Shown piece by piece: positions 6,987 to 15,000 of a stretch of 40,866 nt of DNA. How positions within the stretch are numbered: the stretch's first letter is position 1; each line of letters begins with the position of its first letter. The translations under genes were made by a program, and so were the position numbers. The notes below the pieces were generated by a model. It made no database searches. It had not been told where the DNA came from and saw only the letters and a list, made by a program, of their open reading frames with translations. The stretch comes from CAYRGG01 sp964423745 (GTDB taxonomy: Bacteria > Pseudomonadota > Gammaproteobacteria > Competibacterales > Competibacteraceae): assembly GCA_964423745.1 (NCBI GenBank), contig CAYRGG010000040.1:1-40866 (forward strand). The letters run 5' to 3'.

Positions 6987-7349
6987 CTATTCAGGCGGTT
7001 TTTTTCTGATATCAGGCAGTATTTGCCAGAGAGCAAGTCCTGCCACTAGGCCAGGCAAAAAACTTGCGTAGCAAAAACCTTGACAGTAATTACTTGAGAG
7101 TGACGAGGCTAACAGGTAAATCAAGTAGGCTCCTACAACATACAGAGTCGATGTTATCCATCTGTTCGCATTAGGCCATTTTTCTCCATTTACAGCTGGC
7201 GTTAGTTGAATATAAGCCAGTCCTACCGCTAGGCCAGGCAAAAAACTTGAGACGCAAAAATTCGGACAAGTATTGTATGATGTAGACGATGCTGGAATAT
7301 ATATCGCGAAGGCTAACATAAACATAGAAAACGCTCTCCATCTATTCAT
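6987..7349 (-). CDS. Putative immunity protein of cassette 3, four-pass membrane protein with internal repeat
   Basis: This 120-residue protein starts MNRWRAFSMFML. It is built of two similar halves, each with a helix, then SS, S, N-x-C-x-x-F-C and SFLPGLxxGLAxxQ. The first half reads NTCPNFCVSSFLPGLAVGL; the second reads NYCQGFCYASFLPGLVAGL. Each half carries two membrane segments and a CxxxC pair at an extracytoplasmic loop, suitable for disulfides. The start lies 35 bases after the stop of the cassette 3 tail gene. A close, truncated paralogue (7824-8198) follows an analogous tail remnant at the same spacing. That repeated tail-then-membrane-protein linkage supports an immunity role, which remains an inference. 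Confidence 0.6.
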   Translation of the reverse strand: MNRWRAFSMFMLAFAIYIPASSTSYNTCPNFCVSSFLPGLAVGLAYIQLTPAVNGEKWPNANRWITSTLYVVGAYLIYLLASSLSSNYCQGFCYASFLPGLVAGLALWQILPDIRKKPPE

Positions 7350-7384
7350 AGTAAACCTCCCAGTAACTTATTAATAAATAATTG

Positions 7385-7834
7385 TTATTGAAGAAAAAAT
7401 ACCAGCGTATCAACAATAGCGAGGATTGAACTAACTATATCAGCTGCCCTTCCCCCATTAGGCACTTTGTTCAATCCTAAAACGTACAAAACAGAGAAGA
7501 TGGTCAAGAAGGTATTTGTATCGAAGGGCACATCGGGATCCGACATAAGGAGTGCAAATCCTAAGCCTATGAGTTTAGTGCCATAGTAAATGAGTGCCAC
7601 ACCTGCGACCGCCCCGAAACCAGACGATACCAGGAACATACCTAAGAAAAGCATGAGTGCCCCGGCAATGAACAAAAGCCCCCCATTCTGCCCACCGCCG
7701 ATCTTAAACGCCCCACTACCCGTCTCAGGATCGAGGATAATGTAGCCCGCCCCTGACCAACCCGGCACACTCACAGCATCCGTATGGGTGATGACCTCCA
7801 ACCCCGCCGCCACAGCTCTCGTGTTATGTATCAT
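7385..7834 (-). CDS. Orphan tip cassette 3: pre-tip motif + multi-pass tail (putative toxin tip)
   Basis: This 149-residue protein begins MIHNTRAVAAGLEV. The conserved motif (8-52: VITHTDAV, VPGWSGAGYIILDPETG, KIGGGQNGG) is followed by a tail of about 97 residues. The tail has three glycine-rich membrane segments (about 53-72, 74-95, 110-130) and ends DTLVFFLQ. This is the only orphan copy with an ATG at the cassette edge (7834, inside the border repeat), although no strong Shine-Dalgarno precedes it. The tail ending is shared with the remnant at 8235-8435 (IDALVFFRQ), which is also followed by the same type of four-pass protein. A short, very hydrophobic tail suggests membrane insertion, for example pore formation; this is inferred. 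Confidence 0.65.
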   Translation of the reverse strand: MIHNTRAVAAGLEVITHTDAVSVPGWSGAGYIILDPETGSGAFKIGGGQNGGLLFIAGALMLFLGMFLVSSGFGAVAGVALIYYGTKLIGLGFALLMSDPDVPFDTNTFLTIFSVLYVLGLNKVPNGGRAADIVSSILAIVDTLVFFLQ

Positions 7835-7858
7835 GAAGCAAGCGACTTGACCCCTTTT
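7818..7858 (-). repeat. Cassette border repeat, copy 4
   Basis: The 41-bp border repeat with ATG (instead of ATA) created near its 3' edge. It truncates the upstream immunity-like gene: after LWQII the reading frame runs into repeat-encoded KEKGSSRLLHDT. Confidence 0.75.
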
Positions 7859-8198
7859 CTTTTATTATTTGCCAAAGAGCAAATCCTGCCACTGTGCCAG
7901 GCAAAAAACTTGCGTAGCAAAAACTCTGACAGTCATCACTTGAGAGTGACGAGGCTAACAGGTAAATCAAGTAGGCTCCTACAACATACAGAGTCGATGT
8001 TATCCATCTGTTCGCATTAGGCCATTTTTCTCCATTTACAGCTGGCGTTAGTTGAATATAAGCCAGTCCTACCGCTAGGCCAGGCAGAAAACTTGAGAAG
8101 CAAAAACCCGGACAGGTATTGTATGATGTTGACGAGGATAGAAGATAAAGTGAAAAGGCCAACATAGTAAACATAGAAAATGCTTGCCATCTACTCAT
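7824..8198 (-). pseudogene. Truncated paralogue of the four-pass putative immunity protein
   Basis: It starts MSRWQAFSMFTMLAF and is closely similar throughout to the protein at 6987-7349, including NTCPGFCFSSFLPGLAVGL and DDCQSFCYASFLPG. The centre (GEKWPNANRWITSTLYVVGA) is identical. ATG at 8198 aligns with the start of the intact copy; a longer start at 8216 has no counterpart. The last seven or so native residues (LPDIRKKPPE end) are replaced by repeat-encoded residues where cassette 3 is inserted. All four membrane segments remain, so it may still function. Confidence 0.65.
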
Positions 8199-8234
8199 CG
8201 TAGACCTCCCAGTCAATCCTTAAATAAACGATTT

Positions 8235-8435
8235 TCATTGACGAAAAAATACTAGAGCGTCGATAGTGGCACCGATTACTCCTTTATCTGAATGAAAATC
8301 GGTGATCACCACTCCGTTGAGCCGCAGTTCAGGAATCACCCGGATGAGATAGGCGGGGATGCTGCTCGGTAGTTGACTGGGATCGGTGATCGCGGGTGGT
8401 TGGGGATTGCCATCAGGAATTGTCGCTAGGCTCAC
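8235..8435 (-). pseudogene. Cassette 4 remnant: internal fragment fused to a tip tail end
   Basis: The first part (SIPAYLIRVIPELRLNGVVI) matches residues 573-592 of the protein at 8947-11994. The end (IGATIDALVFFRQ) resembles the last residues of the cassette 3 tail (DTLVFFLQ). Everything between, including the pre-tip motif, is deleted. The stop is 36 bases before the ATG (8198) of a four-pass immunity-like gene, the same geometry as cassette 3. It therefore records an older full-length protein with a cassette 3-type tail. Confidence 0.6.
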
Positions 8436-8730
8436 TTTGTCGTCTTGCCTTGCGTTCCTTATGGGTTTCTACAAAAAACATGACTATACAAAATATAGCG
8501 CCGGCCACAAAAAGGCCACAGATTAAGACGAGTCTTTTGATGAGCGCCCCTAAAAAGCGCGGGTCATCAGGCAGGATAGCATGAATGCATTCACCTCGCG
8601 GAAAAGGATATCGAGAGGTACATAGACCATCTAGATCATGGGCATCCCACCACTCGATATAACCAAAAAAGACCGTCACAAGAAGAAAGGCAAAAATCCC
8701 CAGAAGGTACCGTTCGCGATCCGTCATCAT
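8413..8730 (-). CDS. Putative immunity protein for the full-length tip, two-pass membrane protein
   Basis: This 105-residue protein starts MMTDRERYLLGIFAFLL. It has an N-terminal membrane segment (about 8-24), a 40-residue loop with two cysteines (DGLCTSRY, RGECIH) and a second membrane segment (about 66-86), then a basic tail. It is the first gene after the intact transglutaminase-like gene on the same strand, 216 bases downstream. It has no relative among the immunity candidates of the other cassettes, as expected if each partner is specific for its tail. The last residues overlap the start of the cassette 4 remnant, so its C-terminus may have been altered by that junction. The immunity role is inferred from position. 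Confidence 0.5.
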   Translation of the reverse strand: MMTDRERYLLGIFAFLLVTVFFGYIEWWDAHDLDGLCTSRYPFPRGECIHAILPDDPRFLGALIKRLVLICGLFVAGAIFCIVMFFVETHKERKARRQSEPSDNS

Positions 8731-8946
8731 TCAAATTCTCGTAACATTTTTCACACATTCTATTATTGAGGAGGAAGCCAGTTAACACAATGGCAGTCCT
8801 AAATTGTAGTTTTGCCGCCTGTCATAAATTTTGACATTCTTGAACATTTTCGAGCAAGCGTGGCCAGAACATAGGGGTATCACACCAGACACCTGCGCTT
8901 TGAGCGGATAAAAGTACATACCACACAATCCTTGCCCTTTATAGGG

Positions 8947-11900
8947 TTACCAGCACATTTTCGATGCTTTGGCTTTGTTTACCATGTAAGGCAGAAGGCG
9001 GAGATTTATGGCTTGCGAAATGGCATACATAGCTATCCATCCAACAAAAGGGATGGCCCCAAAAGCAAATACCGACAAAGCAGTCGCTGCCATGGCGATT
9101 CCCGCGATCGCAATACCAAACCCTAAGACAATCGTGGGGTCTGAACAATTCGCTGCCACATCTGCCAAATTCGCCAACAACCCCACCAGATCCGCGAAAA
9201 TACCGATTCCAGCGAAAGCCTTTGAGAGGGTTTTAATGGTGGTCAATACCGCCGCTTTCCCTGCCCCCTCCATGAGCATTAATTTTAAATCGAGGGCGAG
9301 CGATTGATAGGTCACCAAATTCACCATGAAGTTTGTTGTATCAGGATCCAACTGCCCGCCATTTCGGCCGCCACTGATTTTATACGCCGCATCACCTGTC
9401 TCAGGATCGAAGATAATATACCCCGCCCCTGACCAACCGGGGACACTCACCGCATCCGTATGGGTAATTACTTCTTTTCCTGCACTCAGGGCGGTACGGA
9501 TCTCATCCAGGGTGTCGGGGTGGTGATGAATACTTGGCAGGATAGTGGCTTGATTGTGAGCTGTCAGGTGATACACCCGTTGACCTTGCTGGGAGGCTAG
9601 CGCCAGCGCTTTAACCGCCGAGATACCGTTGGGTGTCTCTGGGGTATCGGGATCGTCGAACAACAACTCAGGCACCGCATGTTCCAGGGCTGAGCTAAGC
9701 ATCCCCGCCTGGAGATTGAAAGCCTTGCGCTGTGCGGGATCGACCTCATGAGGACCGATCACCCGCGCCACGCGATCCATGTCCATGTACAGCCCACCCG
9801 GTTCAATGGCCCGAGGTAAACCGAAGAAATAACTGACCTCCGGTTCGTACCCAAACGTGCCAGCAGAAGAAGCCAATAGATGATTCATGCGCTGTGGGCG
9901 AGCGGTGAAGTAGGCAAAGGCGTCATAGTGGGCAAAGTAACCCAAGCCCCCTAAATAGAAAACATCCCCCAGAATGTCGTCGCGGGTGAGGGCTTCAAGG
10001 CGGGTCATATCGCGGCTATCCAGCGCCGCACGGGTCTTCTCCATGCGGGCTTTGGTACGTGCCACCTCAAGGGGTGAAAGACTCCCCGCCACCACAGGCA
10101 CCGCCAGGTAAGACCCGGCGATCACGGGTGAGGTATAAGGGCGACGACCTTGACCGGGATCGATCACATCAAAGCTAAAAGACACTTCCTCACCGAGATT
10201 GACGCTGTTACCTTGATGGATGATGTGACCGTTCAGTCTAAGCACAGGCACCACCCGAATGAGATACGCCGGAATGCTATAGGGAATCTGGCTAACATCG
10301 GTGATCTCATCGGGTAACAAGGCAGCCAGGGCTTCTTGATCCGCGTCTGTCGCAGGATCAAATGACAGCGTCAACTTCTGATTATTGACCTTCGCCCAGG
10401 GCAAGGTGATGGGATCCATGAGATCCCCCAGAATATCCCGCGCGAAGGCCAGACTCATGCGGTGCTGCAGTGCTTCGGGCAGGGCGCCATAGCGAGCGCC
10501 GGTGACCAGAGGCTTGTAGGGCAAGCCGCTGGGCAAGACGAGATAGTCTTTAACGATGGTTCTCCGCCCCCCAATGATCTCGCCCACCGTGGGCTCGCTG
10601 AGGTTATCTTCGATATACTGCTGCACGGCGCTCTGCGCCTGGGTTTGGGCGGTTTCTAGGATACTCCCATCAAACCCTGTCACCCAGGATTCAGCCTCGT
10701 TCACCGTGGCGCTGTCCACGAATGACTGACCGAGCTGCTCGGGGTCAATACCGGCTATGCTTAAGACATCCAAACCTTCCTGATAGTCATACTGCTTGAA
10801 GCTCGCATCCAGGGCAATCCAGCTATCAGCAGCCTTGTTCACAGCACCCCGCGAGGGCTGGAAATCGATGGCGGCCTCGACCCAGAGGTGTTCTAAGCGG
10901 ACTTTGCTGATGCGCCCGCCGCTCAGCACCGGGGTCACCGGGATGCCGCCCGCGCTGACAAAATCGATGGCCGCATCCACGGTAGCGAAATCCCCCGCCC
11001 AGTTGGTGAAGGCTTCAGCGGGCAGCTCAATCGTGCCATGGACATAGCGGGCGGGGATGTGGGCGACCCGTAGCAGGGCAATCAAGAGACTACTGATGTC
11101 CATGGCGTTACCCCGGCGGCTACTGAGCGTTAGGTCTGCGCTTTGGTAAGCGCCCCAACTGGGCAACCACTCGATATGATTGCGCACCCAGTTATGAATC
11201 TGAATGGGATCGTGATGGAGTTCGGCGGCTTTGGCGGTGATGGCCTCGCTCAAGGTGACTTCTGTCGTTGCCGCGAGATAGGCGGGGTCACTGGCGCCCG
11301 GTAGAAGATCGTAGGTAAACTCACCCAGGGCGGCTACGCGCATCAGGGGGTTGCTATGCAGCCCCGCTCGGGTGAAGGCAGCCGGTTTCGCTTTGGGGGT
11401 ATTGTCGGGGTTGGGTTGCAGGCCCTGATTGGGCAGATCCTGGGGATCAAAGGGTTGCTGGGAGCGGGTGTGAGGTTTGGCTCGCAGTTGGGTGAGCGCT
11501 GCCCTGACCGCCTGCAGGCGTGCGCCCGCATCAGGGCGGGTCTCGACATCGCTCAACACACCGATGAGCCTGTGGAGTTCCGCCTGATAGGTGGCTACCA
11601 TGGTCTCATGACGCAGGAGGATTTCCACCGGCAACTGCTTACGTTCAATAAACCGGCGTACCTTGTCGAAGTTTCTCACTAACCGGGTATCGAGCCGCTT
11701 TAGGCGGCGTTTGAGTTTTTTGACGTCTTTGACGTCTAGCGCGGCGTCGAGCCGGCGGTGCAAACGCTTCTCAAGCTTCTCTAGCCGGTGTTCCAGGCGC
11801 GCTAGGGTGCGCGAGAACTTCGCCTCATCGCTGGACGCCAAGGCCACCGAGCTGGCCGGTTCATCGGTCAGTTGCCGAGCGGCAACCACCGTGGGGGTGA

Positions 11901-11994
11901 GAATCAGCATGGTGAAGGCCACACACACCACGACTGCCATTGAGCGAAGAAATCTAGTTGCTCGGCGTAATGCCGTTATACCTGAAGCCATCAT
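8947..11994 (-). CDS. Exported transglutaminase-like protein with C-terminal variable tip (putative polymorphic toxin)
   Basis: This 1015-residue protein starts MMASG, with AAGGA 7 bases upstream. A signal peptide (about 1-39, ending VVAA) precedes a basic coiled coil (58-150) and a Pro/Asn/Gln-rich linker (172-205). A transglutaminase-like domain follows (245-410: IHNWVRNHIEW, SLLIALLRVAHIPARYV, EHLWVEA, WIALDASFK). Aligning by HIPAR, the catalytic Cys position is A297; H369 and D396 are kept, so the fold is probably non-catalytic. A middle region (500-830) leads to the motif VITHTDAVSVPGWSGAGYI, DPETG and KISGGRNGG (842-880). The last 135 residues are hydrophobic, with membrane segments near 925-945 and 953-990, and differ from all other tails in the array. 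It is last in a three-gene operon. The toxin function is inferred from the displaced tips downstream. Confidence 0.75.
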   Translation of the reverse strand: MMASGITALRRATRFLRSMAVVVCVAFTMLILTPTVVAARQLTDEPASSVALASSDEAKFSRTLARLEHRLEKLEKRLHRRLDAALDVKDVKKLKRRLKRLDTRLVRNFDKVRRFIERKQLPVEILLRHETMVATYQAELHRLIGVLSDVETRPDAGARLQAVRAALTQLRAKPHTRSQQPFDPQDLPNQGLQPNPDNTPKAKPAAFTRAGLHSNPLMRVAALGEFTYDLLPGASDPAYLAATTEVTLSEAITAKAAELHHDPIQIHNWVRNHIEWLPSWGAYQSADLTLSSRRGNAMDISSLLIALLRVAHIPARYVHGTIELPAEAFTNWAGDFATVDAAIDFVSAGGIPVTPVLSGGRISKVRLEHLWVEAAIDFQPSRGAVNKAADSWIALDASFKQYDYQEGLDVLSIAGIDPEQLGQSFVDSATVNEAESWVTGFDGSILETAQTQAQSAVQQYIEDNLSEPTVGEIIGGRRTIVKDYLVLPSGLPYKPLVTGARYGALPEALQHRMSLAFARDILGDLMDPITLPWAKVNNQKLTLSFDPATDADQEALAALLPDEITDVSQIPYSIPAYLIRVVPVLRLNGHIIHQGNSVNLGEEVSFSFDVIDPGQGRRPYTSPVIAGSYLAVPVVAGSLSPLEVARTKARMEKTRAALDSRDMTRLEALTRDDILGDVFYLGGLGYFAHYDAFAYFTARPQRMNHLLASSAGTFGYEPEVSYFFGLPRAIEPGGLYMDMDRVARVIGPHEVDPAQRKAFNLQAGMLSSALEHAVPELLFDDPDTPETPNGISAVKALALASQQGQRVYHLTAHNQATILPSIHHHPDTLDEIRTALSAGKEVITHTDAVSVPGWSGAGYIIFDPETGDAAYKISGGRNGGQLDPDTTNFMVNLVTYQSLALDLKLMLMEGAGKAAVLTTIKTLSKAFAGIGIFADLVGLLANLADVAANCSDPTIVLGFGIAIAGIAMAATALSVFAFGAIPFVGWIAMYAISQAINLRLLPYMVNKAKASKMCW

Positions 11995-12096
11995 GGCAAC
12001 ATCCTTGTCAAGTTGTATCCTAAGATTAATGAAAAATTAAAGTTAAACGTGAACGTCCGTCATTCCATCGGTCATTCACTACGAGGTAGCACCGCC

Positions 12097-15000
12097 TTAG
12101 TCGAGGGTCTGACGGGCCACCGTTGCCAGCACCTGAGCCACCAGACGGCGAGCCTCGGCGGCCTCGGGCTGGGCGAGCCTCGCCAATTCCTCAGTCACCT
12201 TGAGCAGCTCCTTCAGGGCGTACTGCACCTGGCCTCCAGACCATTTAGCGGCGGCTTTGTTAAGTTTTTTCAGCACCTTGTCAAACGTCCTATCCATGGC
12301 TGCGAGGCGCATCAGTTCAGCCTGGGCATCGCTCAGGGTGGGGCGCGGCTGCACATCCGTGTCGACGCTGAGCAGGGCATGATCCACGAGGTTGGGGTCG
12401 CTGCCGGTCTGCACTAGGGCGTCGAAGGTCACCAGCCCTTCCCAGTCGGGCAACCGCCACCAGGTGGTGAGGGTGGCTTCAGCGGATTCCGGCAATGCAA
12501 ACACCCAGCGCTGCTGATCCGTTGCTGGGGACGTGGTCTCAGCGCGGCTGGCGAGCGCATCCACCACCCGGATGTCGGCGGGGCTTGCCATGAGGCTCAC
12601 TACCACCGGCGTGGCCATGCCCTGATTGGTGATGCCAAGGTGCACAGGCAGCACCGCACCGCTGACCGGCAAGGTGTCCACGGGCTGTACGGTCTTTAGG
12701 GCATTGAGCAACAGCTTGGCAAACACCGGGGCGTGGGCCACGGTGGCCTCGCTCAACAGATCAAACCCGGCGTAGACGCTGCGCCCGACGCCATAGTCGT
12801 GGGTGGTCACCGCAACCAGGTCCTGATCGCCGCTGGGATGGCCAAGGAAGGGGTGATGATTGAGTTGTAGGGCACCGTCGAAGGCTTGCGCCACCAGGGT
12901 GCCTTTGATCACACCCTCCGGGTTGGTCACGGTTGCCCAGGGAGCGAGGATACTGCCTTCGACGCCGATACCGGCCAGGGTTAAGGTGCGGGCCTCGAAG
13001 AAATTGAACAGGGTGCGCTCGCGGTGATAACGCAAGCTGTCCAGGCTCATGTGGGTCAGGCCAGGATGGGTGCCGGTGATGTTGAACAGAACAGTCGCCT
13101 CTTTCGGCAAGCCGTCTACCTGGAAGGTATGGGCTTGAAGCACCTGGGCGCCGTCCAGGGTGAAGACCTGCAGCGCACTATGGCCATCACCGTGCAAGGT
13201 CAGCCCACCCCAACGGAATTCGGCGCTGCCGTTGGCCGGTAGCCGGGCCAGGTCATCGGACAGGGCTTTGAGGGTATGCTCGGCGCTCGTGAAATCCATG
13301 GGTAACGTAGTGAACTCAGAAAGCTCGGCACCCGGCGCAAGCCCATGGCGCACCGGGTCACCGACACCGGCCGCGCTGCCCCCCACCCGGATATTGCCGT
13401 GGTAGACGCGGCCGCTGGGGAAGGTGAGATCGCCACCCACCAGGAGAACATCACCGGCGCTGCTGCTGGCGAGCTTAGCGCCGACGCTGTAGTGGTTGAG
13501 GGAGACATCGCCACCGGCGGCTAAGCGGCCTTCCACATCCGCGTAGGGGGCGGAGAAGTCACCGAAGACCAGCACGTTATAGGGGGCAGCCGGACCCAGA
13601 TCGATGGCGGGGGCTGGGGAATGATGGGTGTTGCTGGCAGCTCCAAAGTAGCCGGCGGCACGCGCGCCCTGGAGTTGTGCTCGCTGTACGTTGTCGCCGG
13701 TACGGAGATCGATGTCGCTGGCCGGGTGTAACGGGGAGGTGAGCAACCGCAGCTGGTTTGGTTTGCCCGTCTTGCCTTTGTAGTTAATCCCCAAAGGCTC
13801 ATCGAGACGGCCGTTGCGTTGGTCGTGGCCTCCGGCTACGATAAGACCCTCGCCACGAAACACCGCTTCACGTAATTCAGCTTGTACCTGTTCGGGCAGT
13901 TTGATGTGCTCTGACAGGATCAGGTAGGTTTGGTAGTCGCCGCTACGGAATTCTGTGGTGAAGGCGTCGGCGGTGGTGGTGATGGTGTAGGACCAGTCGG
14001 CTTCGTTCAGTAAGGTTTCCAGGTAGCTGCGTTGGGCGTCCAGGGTTGGGGCAGCGTCGGGACCGTGGGGGTCACGACCCCCATGTCGTGAGGGATCGTC
14101 TAGCAGGATCAGTACACGCCCGCGTTCCCCTAGGTTCAGTTGACCGTCTAACTTGACGGGCGGCTCAGTGACGGTGAAAACGGCGGCGTCCAGGGTTTGC
14201 CACTGATCGGCGATATTAGCTTGCAGGACGCAGGCATGGTCGCCCACCTCAAACCCGGCGGTGTCGATGCTGCGAATGAGGGTTTGAATCGTCCCAGGGG
14301 CTAAATCAAGGGTCTGCTTCGTGATTTTTAAAGGCGTCTCATCATCCATACGCACCACCAACTGGCGAATGGGCTGATTGGTCAATGGCGTTGTACCTGC
14401 ATAGGTAACAACATCAGTACAGACTTGATGCTCACCTAGCGTCAAATTAGTGTATACAGTTTTGACCTTAGCGGTAAGGGTTCCTTCAAGCGCGGTCCCA
14501 TCTTCAGAGATAGATTGAATCGTGACCGTGGCCATGTCACTGGCTTGAACAATACCTTGGTTATCGGTGACTATCAGCTCCACGCGGTACTGGCCATCAG
14601 ACGCTTGACTCAAAGCAACAGTTAAATTCTGATCTTCACGCTGACCAGGCAGCAATTGGCGAAGATTCCATTCGTTTGACCAAAATACGCCCTCATCGGG
14701 ACCGTATATGATGGTAGTGGCCACAAACTCGTTTAAAATAGCGTTAATGCTAGTGTTCGTCACACGGCTGACCATGGCAATAGTCTCAACCGGCGTGTAA
14801 ACGGATTTGTCGGTCATAATCCGAGCAGTGAGTTTTTGATCATCAGGTGTGATGATGCTAAAAGGTGCCATTGCTAATAACAGAACAGCACCAGTGTCAT
14901 CAATTAATTCCACATGAACCTTGTAGTTACCTTCAAACAAGTTGCCGGTGGTAAATGCAGGCCCCGTGACAGTGCGCTGTTCACCAGCATTAAGGTCAGC

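Noticed and set aside
8731..8946. 45-codon minus-strand frame starting MYFYPLKAQVSG between the carrier and the two-pass gene
   Set aside because: The codons look like repeat or mobile-element debris and there is no ribosome site. I could not tie it to a family.
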